Assembly: GCA_013076295.1 (NCBI GenBank)
Contig: RQOL01000828.1
Coordinates: 5,081,219 to 5,145,218, forward strand
Direction of reading: 5' to 3'
Origin: Sanderia malayensis
Taxonomy: Eukaryota > Cnidaria > Scyphozoa > Semaeostomeae > Pelagiidae
DNA length: 64,000 nt
The notes below the pieces were generated by a model that searched no databases, was not told where the DNA came from, and was given only the letters and a program-made list of their open reading frames with translations. Shown piece after piece: positions 11,803 to 23,623 of this stretch. Position 1 is the first letter of the stretch, and each line of letters opens with the position of its first letter. The position numbers were made by a program, and so were the translations under genes.

Positions 11803-14800
11803 TTATGTTCCAAAGAGACGAAATTTCTGTGCAATCTCCTGCCTGCAAAGCGGACACTGGTTCAGCGGTGCCGAGCAAACTGCGCATGTGCAAAGATGGC
11901 CACAGTTCAGGAATATCATATCAGGCTGAAACAAGAAATATGAAAGTAAGGGAAATTTCGGTATAACTAAGTATTAGGGAAATTTCTGAAAAGCATTGCC
12001 CCATTAAAACTAGACATTTCGTCCCTGCTTCATAGTAATACAGTTGAATGCCCTATCCCACTATCCATTATCCACTGTCTATTACTCACTACCCACTACC
12101 AAACACACACTATCCTTTCCACTATCCACAGTATCTCATCGTTTCTCAGTGGCGTAGATAGAAATTTTTAGCGAGGGGGCAAAGACCAAAATTTTCCGAC
12201 AAAAAGGTGTGTCTTTTGGGCGTGTCTGCAAGGGCACGCCCGAATTTAGGAAATTGTTCGATTAGACGTTTCTGAATATACACAGAGTTTAAACATGAAA
12301 GATGACAGTTAGTTGAGAAAAACAAGAATCGGGAAATGAAATGTTTTGGTGATTATCATTTTCAAAACGTCAAAACCAAAACAGAACAAAAACCAAAATA
12401 TAAACATCGAAAACAAATGATGAATAGTTTAATTGACAAGTTTTCTTGTTTTTGCTTCAAGAAAGGGTTCTTGCATCTTTCTTAATGGCAAGTTTGCCAC
12501 TGTTTCGCGATTGATGGAGATCCACGCCATGTTTGAAAGACAAGACCCTGTTCATTCATGGTACTTCAGAGATAATACGTCTTGACTCTCTTTAAGCAGC
12601 TGAAAGATCGTTCGTCGTGAGCTGACGATACTGGAAGAGTCAAGGCTATTTCTAGCAATTTGAAAATGTTTTCAAACTGTCCTTTAAGATCATTTTTGAA
12701 AACTTTCCGACAAAATCTTAAATTTTCCGACAAAATGGCTCGGAAGCTCTGGTGGGGGGGCGGTCGCCCCCCCATGCCCCCCCCTGTATCTACGCCACTG
12801 TCGTTTCTTCAACTGCTTCATTAAACTTCATTCTAACTCAATAACACAAAGTCAAAATACATGCTGTACTTACGCGTTTATCCAAACAGATAACACATTC
12901 TTGTTCATATTCTGCAACCATTCCTTCAACCGGTGGAGCACTGGCAGCTACCCCTTGTCCGTCATCTTCCATACTGACTGATTGTTGCTGAAAAAGCAGT
13001 AGAATTAACACTACAAAACACACAGTAGAAAGCGCTACATGGACTACCTCCCACCTTTTAGTACAACTTTCCACTTTCAGTAGTCTCGTGTCTACATGTG
13101 TCTACACAGGCAGCATGTAGCAGTAATCAACGAGTCACTCTTCACCTCAGGGTGACCGAACAGTATCTACTAAGCATTGCGCATCCATTTTGCGCATCAT
13201 TTCAGTCTAGAGAAAATCTTTACAGAAAGTCTTGAGACTGGATTGGATTGCGTAAACATATTTCTTCAGAAATCACAATTTACTCACGTTAGTGAAGGAT
13301 TTCTCCACGGCTTTCCTTTCTAAGAAAACATGATTCTTAATTGTGGCCAGAATTTGATTTCTTGCTTTATCATCTTTCACTCCGATCTGTAAAAGATAAA
13401 ATTTAATATCCATACATGTTACTTTTTACAAAAAAGTGCTTTATAAGAAATCTGTATCTAGCTATAGGGCTCGTCGAGAAGTTAAGAAAGCTGAGTACTA
13501 AATTTTATGAAGCATGAAAAGTTTAGTTAGTTAAAATTTCAAGAACAAATTACAGTGCAAACAGTAAATACTTAACGTCGTGCAAATAATATATTATCAA
13601 TCAACGTTCAATGCTAAAAATGTTATTTCCAACACAACATCGTACTTCCTTCAATTTCATTCCGCTCTAAGAAAGTGTTAGTACTGAACTTAGAAATTGC
13701 TAATAAAGATTGAGTACAGCGCTGAAAAAAACTTTCTTATAAAACGTGCATTTTAAGTCAAGAAGAGAGGTATAATTCTCCCTTACTAAACCAAGGGGAC
13801 TAAAAAAGGGCAGTGTGTGGAGCCAGTAGGTGGAGATAGTTAGCAGATACACGAGAGGCAAACTGTAGACTTGGTGATCGATGCTCAAATAACAAACCTC
13901 TCTCAGTTCTTGATCCGTCATGTTATTCATCTGTTGTCGAGTGACTTTTTTGCGAGCAAACATTGGTAGATATATCTTTGCACTCGAGTCCATCAGAATA
14001 TCAGCAACGTAAACATCAAGTTGATTTTCCTGAGAAGTTATAAATAAAAATAAATTTCATAAATCAGAAACATATTCGTGCCGCCTAAAAGATATCCACT
14101 ATTTTTCCAATTGTTTTCTTTCTCTACAAGTGTTCCATTTCTGTTTCTGAAACGCGAATGTCCAATCTAAGCCAATCTCTGTGGGTATCATAGCCTTGAT
14201 AGTGACCACCTCCCAACGATAGAATTATTCGATCTCAGCAAGTATAAATGTATAGACAGCGGAATTTCACGATAAATGGCTTTCCATTCACCTTCATTCA
14301 GCTCAACAAATTGAAAGGGCTAAATAATACTCTTCGATCCCTCGCCGTACAGTGACATGAAGCATACACAATCAGAATTGGAATCTAATAGCTCACAATC
14401 CAACGAAAATTTGTCACTACATTACACATGGATTGTCTGTTGCTTTCATTGCTTGATGTCTCTTTTACTCGTTGTAGACGCTTGAGATTCCATTTACCAA
14501 CACCGATTCCCTCTGGCTCATCCATTAGAACCCAAAGCTGTTCTCCTAACATCTCCTAACATCTATTCAAATTCAAAGCGACCAATTTCTTTACAGCCGT
14601 GGCTACATAACATGTAATGCATGGACAAATTACTTTCTGCCACATTTCGCAGCAATGTTTGTTAGGACTCGGGGTAAGAATCTCAAAGATGACTACCTCG
14701 TCAATAAGCACTTGCGGTTTGCTATCGAGCAATCGTTGAAACTGTATCAGCCAATAGTCTTTCATTTCGTCTTCCTTGTAGTTTTCCATTTCTTTCTGCA

Positions 14801-17800
14801 ATTGCAAGATACAACAAGCTGTACAATAAACAAACATACCATTGTCTATTACAGTGAGAGTAGTTCAATGGAGTGAGCCCGCCTTGCGCATCCATGGATT
14901 GCCTTGGATTGCATCGTTGGATTGGGTTGAGCCTCAATCCACAAACCAGGATCAATACGCAACAGATAAAGCATTGCAGTGTTAAAATATGTCCCTCAAT
15001 CTCTGATTGGTCAGGTATAAAGAATTCCTACCAATCGCTGTACGAGTTCGTGTTCTCTCTTCTCCTGCTCGCCAATCAGCTGACTCAGCAATACTGCCGT
15101 GTTTATTCTCATCTCCGCCAGGCGAGTCTAGATAAAACAACAACAACAACAGAAATCTGCGTTATACAAGTCACACAGAAAAGCACACAAATTCGAATAG
15201 GATCACGCTTCGTGGCATGAATTATAAAGCTATTTGTTGACTTCGTCTAGTAATTAAAGGGCCTTGGAAATTTGTTTAGTTGTTTAGATATTAAATGTCA
15301 AACATACCACTTCTTCGGCTTCTTGTTCCTCTCGCCTTTGTCTTTCTAGTGAGGTGATCTTCATCAATTCATTCTGAATCATATCAATCTGAGGAAAGAC
15401 ACCCATACTATCTCAACTTCTTAGCTATCTACCATGTAAATATTCGAATTAGATTAGTTTCACAATTTTTGTAAATTTTGAAGCTAGGGTACTTTCGAAT
15501 TAAAATAAGGTGACAGACAAACAATAGCCAGCATTCCAGCATCACGGAATCGATTACATTACATGGCATGCTACTTCAAAAACAAAGGAAAGGCAATAGA
15601 AATGGCGCTTTATTCGAAAATTGGGAGCTTATCAGAGATGGGGTTTAATTCAGCTTTTACGGTACATGATGCACAAGATAAAAAATTCTTTTGCGCGATG
15701 ACCGCAGTGGTCTGCCCGGAACATTGTTTTAGGGGGAGTGGGGGTTGAATAAAACCCACAAAACGAGGTTATTTTACAAGTATCCCAAGGACATTTGTCC
15801 CCTGTTGTACCTGTTGTCTGATTCGTCCTAATTTTGCATCTTTCTGGTGTTGCAGGACTCTGAAAGCTTCGATTTGAGCTGCTTCCTAGACAGATAAGAA
15901 ACGTCACGATACTATTTACTGTCATCAAACATTGTGTCAATTCCTTTGCAACATGTTAATCGCAAGCTCTATCGCAAGTTGTTTTACTTGAATTAGTTCA
16001 AAGCAATCAACACTCGGTAAATGCAATGTTACCTCAGTGGAAACTTTCTGCAGCAGATCTGTTCTTTCAGCCTCCCTTTCAGCAAGAAGCGACTCTACAT
16101 CTTGATTCGAGTCCACAAAACTGCACAAGAAATCAAACCATGGTCAAATTACGAGCATTGACTCCCCAAGAAGATGCACAAATTGCGACTGACCACTTCA
16201 TAATGCCACAGTAGCATACTGTGCAGTATTGTGTGGTCAGAGCTCCAGAAATACTGGTAACACAGCGATAGTTTAACATTGATTACAACAGGGCACAAGC
16301 ATAATTTTTAAGTGAGAAAGACGCTGCGGAGGCGGAAAGGTGATAATCAATAGCGATTCAAGCAGCAAATGATCAATCAGACGCACAGCAGCCACAGAGT
16401 ACATACCTTCTCAAAGCGAGGTGAGCAGATCTGTCCCGAGACTGCTCATACTCGTGAAACTTCAGTTGATGTTTCTCGAGCTCTTCCATTACCATCGTCA
16501 TTGAATCTAAAAGCGAAAAGACACTTTACGTAAGCGGCAAAGATGCACTGCAGTCAACCCACCCAGACAGCATACGTGATCCCCCCAACCAATGCGCAAT
16601 TCTGTATTCAAAATTGGTTGATTCTAAAGTTCGTCGGGGGGATACGAGATGGACTTACGTATGACTTCTTGCTTTCTCAGATTCTCCGCCTCTTCCCGCG
16701 TGATTCTAAATAGCTGTTCCATTCTTTCACTGAAAGCATCAAAGCATGCAATGCCATATGCTGCAGAATCATGTACAAAGGATACACATGACTCTGTGGT
16801 GCAGCACAGTGAACAACAGTACATAAAGAAATACAAGGAAGACTTTGTATTGGCATTGAGGTATGTGACCATACAACCGGATAATTTATAATTGCCATAA
16901 AGTAAGATGGAGAACGCCGTATAGCATAGCTATACAATCGATGCTTGCTATCTTGAACTGCCTACTTTCTGCTTTTACCTTATGGCTTAATAAGTAGTGA
17001 GTTGCATCAGTGAGTAGCGTGGGTGAGTAGCGTGAGTGAGTAGCATGAGTGAGTGGCGTGAGTGAGTAGCATCAGTGAGTAGCGTGAGTGAGTAGCATCA
17101 GTGAGCAGCGTGAGTGAGTAGCATTAGTGAGTAGCGTGAGTGAGTAGCTTCAGTGAGTAGCGTGAGTGAGTAGCATCAGTGAGTAGCGTGAGTGAGTAGC
17201 ATCAGTGAGTAGCGTGAGTGAGTAGCATCAGTGAGTAGCGTGAGTGAGTAGCATGAGTGAGTGGCGTGAGTGAGTAGCATCAGTGAGTAGCGTGAGTGAG
17301 TAGCATCAGTGAGCAGCGTGAGTGAGTAGCATTAGTGAGTAGCGTGAGTGAGTAGCTTCAGTGAGTAGCGTGAGTGAGTAGCATCAGTGAGTAGCGTGAG
17401 TGAGTAGCATCAGTGAGTAGCGTGAGTGAGTAGCATCAGTGAGTAGCGTGAGTGAGTAGCATGAGTGAGTGGCGTGAGTGAGTAGCATTAGTGAGTAGCG
17501 TGAGTGAGTAGCTTCAGTGAGTAGCGTGAGTGAGTAGCGTGAGTGAGTAGCATCAGTGAGTAGCGTGAATGAGTAGCATTAGTGAGTAGCGTGAGTGAGC
17601 ATAGCGTGAGTGAGTAGCATCAGTGAGTAGCATCAGTGAGTAGCGTGAGTGAGTAGCATCAGTGAGTAGCGTGAGTGAGTAGCTTCAGTGAGTAGCGTGA
17701 GTGAGTAGCCTCAATGAGTAGCGTGAGTGAGTAGCCTCAATGAGTAGCGTGAGTGAGTAGCATCAGTGAGTAGCATCAGTGAGTAGCATAAGTGAGTAGC

Positions 17801-20800
17801 ACTAATGAGTAACATGAGTGAGTAGCCTCAATGAGTAGCGTGAATGAGTAGCATCAGTGAGTAGCTTCAGTGAGTAGCGTGAGTGAGTAGCGTGAGTGAG
17901 TAGCATTAGTGAGTAGCGTGAGTGAGCATAGCGTGAGTGAGTAGCGTGAGTGAGTAGCATTAGTGAGTAGCATCAGTGAGTAGCATTAGTGGGTAGCGTG
18001 AGTGAGCATAGCGTGAGTGAGTAGCATCAGTGAGTAGCGTGAGTGAGTAATGTGAGTAGCGTGAGTAGCGAATGTCAACTGTAGTGAGAGCTTGACGCTT
18101 TTATGTCAAACGAAACATACCGATCTGCTTCAAGTTCGTCCAGAAGCTTTTCTGTATGACGCGATCTGCAAACACAAATTATATGCATAATTAAAAAGTG
18201 ACATCCAATGGGTACTTTAGTGGCTCCATTGTCACTATTTTAAAACTATAGACAATCGTCATTGCTCGAAAAATACTCAACTTGTATTTGGTCAGGTCAG
18301 AGAGGTTTTGCCGTATAATAAATAATTATAGCTAGGCCCATTGCTGTGGTAAGGCTTCCAGAACGGAAATTGCTGGGGGGCAACAGGGGGAGACTTAATC
18401 AAGGGTGTGCTTTGGCAATCCACAAACAAGATAGAGTAAAACATCGATAACACAAACTTCGGGCAACTCGAACCAATTTTTATTCTTTCTGAAAGCTAGT
18501 ACTTGCTAGTACTTTGTAACCCTCGATAACTCAAACACTCGTTAACTCAAACCATTTTTATCGACCCCTTGAAGGTTCGAGTTATCGAAATTTCGTCTCT
18601 ATGGCTGTAGAGTAAATTATTTATACAGTGTTTACTTCTATATAGTCTAATAAATGATGTAATGTTTAAGGCTTACTTCTCGGCGAACTGCAATACAAAC
18701 TGCACTGTTTCATCTAAAGAATCTTCGTCTAAAAAATAAAAATCCAAATGCAGCTCAAAACTCAGAAAAATTAAGAAATCCAAAAACAGCTTGGATATCT
18801 CGAACTCCCGTTATATCGAGCAAGTTTTCATTTTCCTTGCGAGTTCGAGATAGCGGGATTCGACTGTACATGCAATGCACAACTTACGGCGACGCAGGTC
18901 TTGGAACAGTTTAGTTCTATTGCCTTCGTTCTCTTCGTAAACTCTATGCATCTCTGCTTGTGAGCGCATTTCCTCCTGCAAAAGAACATAGCCGCAATAA
19001 CGTTATTCGCATCAGCCCACACATCACATGAGACATAAATGGATACCAATGAGACGAGAGCTGATACCTGAGAAGCACAAGGATAGCTAATACACTACAC
19101 ACAAGCGTATACCTGAAAAACAATCCGCTATCTGGAGGTTTCCGTGTTATAGGGGTTGGATAAAACAGTTAGGAAAACCTCTGGATAAGTTACTAGAAAT
19201 TTCAATTGATCGTAGTCGTTGTAGACAGTGTTAGATGCTTATAAGTTGGCTATTATGCTGGTTGTATCATTGTCGGGATAAAACTAATTGTCTACCGTGA
19301 AGAGATGTTGGTTGTATGAGCGCTCCACCAAACAGGGACAGTAATATGAGAATATAAAGTGATTCGTTTTCGGGGGCAGCGTACCTATATATAAACACAT
19401 GTATGTTAAGGTGTTCAGTCAATTTGAATCCTTGCGGATCAAGAATGCCCGCCTCCTCCAACCGTTTCTATCGTTTAAGCTTAACCCAAGACTCTCCTAA
19501 ACTCCATCTATTCAGTATGCGGAGGTCTCTCCTGTTTAATGTAATTAGCGTGCCTATATTGAACTGAAAAACGTTGAAAAGCCTTACAAATGCAGCGCTG
19601 GCCATAACATGTTGCCTGTCTTTGGCAGCGGCAGTCAGCAAAATGGCATTTTCAGTCTGGGCATCCAGGATTCTCTTCTCCAGCTCGAGTTGTTGTTGTT
19701 TCTTAGCTTCCTGCGATGAACAGGCCAAGTCAAAATGTCAACAATGCCTAACGAGCGACTGTTTCACTGACTGTTTGGACAGTTGAAATTCAAAACTAAT
19801 GCAAATTTATAAGAAATTAAAAAGCACACATACCCTTTCTTTCTCTCTTCGCAAAATAATATCCTGCAATAAAAACAAAATTCCAATCATATAAAATTAC
19901 AGTCGCTTTTATAACCTTGTAGAATTAAATCAATAGATTCGTGCTTTATATATATTTATATTTATGTTTTATATTTATGCATATGTTATTTGTTTTATGT
20001 ATAAATATATTGTGAGATGCACAACAAGGGCTAGCTTTGTAAGAATACCAAACATAAAACTGTCTACATTGTTCATACAATGTTTGTGAATGAATATAAG
20101 CAAGATAACATAATAGATTATTATAATTATCATATAATAAAAAATTAGTATTTTTCTTGAAGCGTTCAATTATTACATTATATTATCTTGATAATATCTT
20201 GATGCAAAGCATAAAATTGTGAGCTGGTTGAAAGAAATTAGGATCAGATTACATTACTCAATAACTGAAATTGCGCTCACAAATATCTGAAAATACTTAC
20301 ATCAAAGGCAGCATTTTCACTCTCCTCTGTTTGATCGAGAGATTGCGAGTTTTTTACAAATGAAGCAGAGCATTCTGAATAAAAGCGAAATCAGAAATCA
20401 ATGGGTTATGTAAAATGTGAAAATGGTCTAATTTATCCCAAAGAAGAGATATGATCGATTGAAGCAGATATCAGAAATAATACATTTATTGATTATTCAA
20501 GACAGTCCTCTAGAGACAGGAAACATTTATGAAAGCTTCATGACCAACAGTAAACTCAAAATAAATTTAAAAAAATAAAGAAAAGCAAACAAGATTTCAT
20601 TTAAAAAAGAAATGAATTTCATTGCTTGTATTACTTACTTGCATTCAAAATGGCCAGCTCTTCTGCATATTCTTCTCCTTTGACTAAAAAAATAAGAAAA
20701 TAATATCAAATATATGTCAACAGAACTTCAGAAAGCACCTTGAGGTATAAAACTTTGCTTGGTTGAAAAGAATGAATACTTAATGTCAACTGCATCAAAC

Positions 20801-23623
20801 AATGTATACAGGTTATAAAATAAAACACTACTAACTACCGTATTTCCTCTATTAAGCGCCCGGGCGCTTATTAAATATTTCGCAAAATTGGATGGGCGCT
20901 TATTAGAAGGGGGCGCTTATTAGAGGGGGGCGGTTATTTCATAGTCCTAAAATTTTAAAATCGAACATCTTCAAAAACAAAACAATAATCTTATATTAAC
21001 AATAATAGTATATAACAATAATCAATAATAACAAAGTTCTGAATGTTATTTATTGACATACCGTAAATCCTCGAATAAGCCCCCGGGGGCTTATTTGCAA
21101 AAATGAATTTTTGGGTGGGGGCTTATTCGAGGGGGGCGCTTATTCGAGGGGGGGGCTTATTTCAAAAGTTGACAGAAAAAAGACGACATAATTTTCTCAA
21201 TCAGCTAAACTTTTTTCACAAAGTGCTGTGTGAAGATCTAACAAAACGTATAAATTAAAGAGTTTGTCATTGTAAATTAAAGAGACAGAAATATGAAGAA
21301 GGCTCCCTCTCGAACTTACTGAGCATGAACCATCTTCTTATCTCGTTGATTCCCTGGACTGCTATTTCTATAATAATTATAAGACTCAGTAATCATAAAG
21401 CAAGTGAAACACAATAATCAGTTTCTAATTAGTTTGGGAATTGTCAAATTGTCTACCTTTTGGTGGATATCGTATTCTATCTTTATCATAAACAAAATCC
21501 TGGGGAAATAAAGATAGAAACCAATGATCAAATCATATTGTTTCCAACTATTTTATTATTGGTCAGTCACATTGCAAAATTATTACACTATGTGTAGTAC
21601 TGTAAAATTTAGAAAATTTTTATTGAAAAAAAGAAAAAAAGAAAATTACTCTGTTCACAGTTGAGCAAATTGCTTGTCAACATGGCGGCAATAGAAACTG
21701 TGGGTAAACCTTATTATTATTATTATTATTACTGAAACGTGATGGGAAGGCATCTTACCTCCAAGTTTTTAAGGAAGCACATGTTGACAGGAAGATTGAA
21801 CAGGTCTTTATTCTCACTTATATCCAAAGTTCGCAGTTCTTGCAAGTTCTTAATGGTTGCTGGTAAATTGTTCACCTTATTTGCTGTAAAAGTAAAGAAT
21901 TCATCATCATTATCATCACCATCATCATCATGCATTTTTGTTAAAGCAGTGGCTGTGGCTGCAACACTATGATTACATTCTGAAATTCATTACCTCTGAT
22001 ATTTAGAACCTGGAGTGATTTCAATTCTCCCAATTCATCCGGAAGTTGTTTCAATTTGTTGTATGATAAGTCAAGTTTCTGTAGAAAAAGCAAGAATCAA
22101 GAAATACAAGATATTTTATGCAGAAAACAACATTTTTCAACATCATAACTAATTTTATAAAGACATATTTTAAACAACATTGACAATCATCAGTAATTTG
22201 GCACCAAGTGATGCTCAGTAATAGCATTAAAGTTGAAAGTGAGACTGAACTTACCACTAGATTTGTCAGCATGCTTATGTGATTTGGTAAAATGCTGATC
22301 TGGTTGTAAGATACGTCCAAAACCTGCGTAAAAATACAGAATCGGGTTTCACTCAATCTGCAAAATAGACTCACAAATAAAAAAGCATAAGTACTCAATT
22401 TTCACTCCATTAATTCTAAACCATTTATATGTCAACTCACTTTTGCACGGATCAAATCCTCCATTTTGCAGTCTTTAAGATTGCAAATCTTATTATGTTG
22501 CAGTAACAATATCTGAATAAAGAGAAAATCAAATGTTATCCTCAGCCTGAAGCAACAGAATTCACGCAACAACTATGCCAAAGAGTTGCATACTATAAAC
22601 CCTTAAATTACCCCCCCCCCTATGGGTGGATTCAATTTTTTGGGGGGTCTATTCTTGGGTTGAGTGAGGGTTAATAAAATTATCTGAAGCACACTATGTA
22701 AACAATTCACTTTCAAAACTTTGTTGTCTTCATAATATTAACAAACAATCTAAACCTGATTATACAGTAAAAAACCACATATAAGAACTAATGGATTACG
22801 AACCTTCAGGGTGATATTTCTGTTCAAAACAATAGAAGAAACAATAGCCTATTGTCTTGGAACAATAGCCTGGGTAGAAATTTACAGGTTCTTATATGCG
22901 GATTTTTACTGTAGTCTCTGACGTCAATGTTTTTGTTATCTATTCATCTCTGCATTTTTCCATGTCAAGTTTGACATGTTAGCGGTGGGTGGAGCTAATT
23001 AAAATTTTATTGTTCTGGGATTGGGGCTAGCCTGAGGGGAGGTTGAAGAGCAGTGTGAAATCATAGAATACCTCTTTATTTAACACTTTGAAAAGCGAAA
23101 ATATCTTTGGCTGCAGCTGAAAAATACATAGAAACCTGTGTATATCAATTTCTATAAAAATTCTAATTTCAATCTATTGGAAGTTTTTAAAACAACCACC
23201 AGCATTGCAGAACAAATATTTCAAACATTCTCAAAACCATTGTTTACTTTTTCTCTATTGTTACAAATTTAATAAGTTTTTCTACTTAATTGTAAATTAT
23301 TAATCTGTGGATTTGTTAAACTTACTGCTTGGATACCACAGTTTGTCAGATCAAAAACTTCGTCAGGCTTTTCTTGGGCCTAAAATTAAAAAGTTTCCTC
23401 AACTCACTTAATATATCAATGACATATAGGTAATATGTATGTTAAGAAAACACTAGGCCTAACCCAACTTATCTTCAGCTAACCTATCCTCGCTCAGTGT
23501 CATACTTCCAAAAAAGGCATGTGCAATCATAAATATTCATCGGATTTATTAACTTACAAGCACAAGCTTTTTCTCGAATATTTTCTTTTCCTCTTTGCCC
23601 ATTCTTCCTCCAAACAACCGCAT
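11803..23623 (-). CDS. LRSAM1: E3 ubiquitin-protein ligase LRSAM1 (LRR, coiled coil, SAM, RING), complete 27-exon gene
   Basis: RING E3 ligase acting on TSG101/ESCRT sorting and on ubiquitin-dependent autophagy of bacteria. Coding exons from the start codon at 23623: 23558-23623, 23326-23379, 23072-23116, 22441-22512, 22255-22323, 21994-22078, 21759-21883, 21457-21499, 21320-21367, 20639-20683, 20301-20374, 19834-19863, 19588-19710, 18888-18975, 18677-18728, 18121-18165, 16659-16729, 16407-16506, 16033-16120, 15811-15885, 15308-15388, 15032-15127, 14697-14795, 13898-14029, 13288-13386, 12874-12987 and 11803-11925. All phases match, giving about 713 residues (human 723). Exons 2-7 encode leucine-rich repeats (VLDVSYNQISILPNHI, KLDLSYNKLKQLPDEL), exons 11-23 a long coiled coil ending in the family signature DYWLIQFQRLL, exons 24-25 the SAM domain, and exons 26-27 the C-terminal RING (CVICLDKR ... 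FLNCGHLC ... CPLCRQEIAQ). The PSAP-type TSG101-binding motif is reduced to ASAPP. Confidence 0.96.
12147..12800. mobile_element. Internally deleted hAT element with perfect 8-bp target duplication, in LRSAM1 last intron
   Basis: The ends are CAGTGGCGTAGATA and its inverse TATCTACGCCACTG. The flanking 8 bp, TCGTTTCT, occurs at 12139-12146 and again at 12801-12808. Terminal CAGTG and an 8-bp duplication are the hallmarks of the hAT superfamily. The perfect duplication means the insertion is recent or well preserved. It sits between LRSAM1 exons 27 and 26. It keeps only a coding scrap of the transposase C-terminus, listed separately. Confidence 0.92.
12566..12775 (-). pseudogene. hAT transposase C-terminal (dimerisation) fragment
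   Basis: About 69 codons open inside the hAT element. The part LLEIALTLPVSSAHDERSFS-x-LKRVKTYYL matches the hAT family C-terminal dimerisation region, where a hydrophobic run is followed by S..ERSFS.L..IKT.LR. The catalytic DDE-type core and zinc finger are missing, so it cannot encode an active transposase. It is a deletion derivative that would depend on enzyme supplied elsewhere. Confidence 0.8.
16995..18072. repeat. 13-bp minisatellite with 208-bp higher-order unit, in an LRSAM1 intron
   Basis: About 1.07 kb is built from the 13-mer GTGAGTAGCRTSA, mostly alternating GCGTGA and GCATCA versions so that 26 bp is a natural dimer. Variant monomers recur in order: GCATGAGTGAGTGGCG starts at 17043, 17251 and 17459, exactly 208 bp (16 monomers) apart, and the first two copies share the following variants (GAGCAGCG, GCATTAG, GCTTCAG). 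The 3' half of the array is more irregular, with GAGCATAGCG insertions. It lies between LRSAM1 exons at 18121-18165 and 16659-16729. Confidence 0.95.
18425..18615. repeat. Decayed CGATAACTCGAACC-type DNA transposon repeat
   Basis: Repeated runs resembling TCGATAACTCAAAC and an inverted GGTTCGAGTTATCGA occur through this intron stretch. This vocabulary is typical of pogo/Tigger-like Tc1/mariner non-autonomous elements. A related fragment (CTCGAACTCCCGTTATATCGAG ... GCGGGATTCGACTGTA) sits at about 18,787-18,868, right before the LRSAM1 exon at 18888-18975. Ends and target duplication are not clean. Confidence 0.45.
20840..20998 (+). repeat. Dispersed repeat, copy A (GTATTTCCTCTATTAAGCGCC...)
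   Basis: Shares with 27062-27212 the opening GTATTTCCTCTATTAAGCGC, the G-rich GGGCGCTTATTAGA stretch and the tail AGTCCTAAAATTTTAAAATC, in the same orientation. It lies in an LRSAM1 intron and is probably a member of a non-autonomous transposon family; no terminal duplication was resolved. A related G-rich stretch (CTCGAATAAGCCCCCGGGGGCTTATT) follows at 21,060-21,165. Confidence 0.7.
21060..21170. repeat. G-rich CTTATTCGAGGGGGG repeat
   Basis: Starts ACCGTAAATCCTCGAATAAG and contains GGGGCTTATTCGAGGGGGGC repeated three times with small changes. The first part CCCCCGGGGG is a perfect short palindrome. It belongs to the same vocabulary as the repeats at 20.84, 27.06 and 27.35 kb. Confidence 0.5.
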
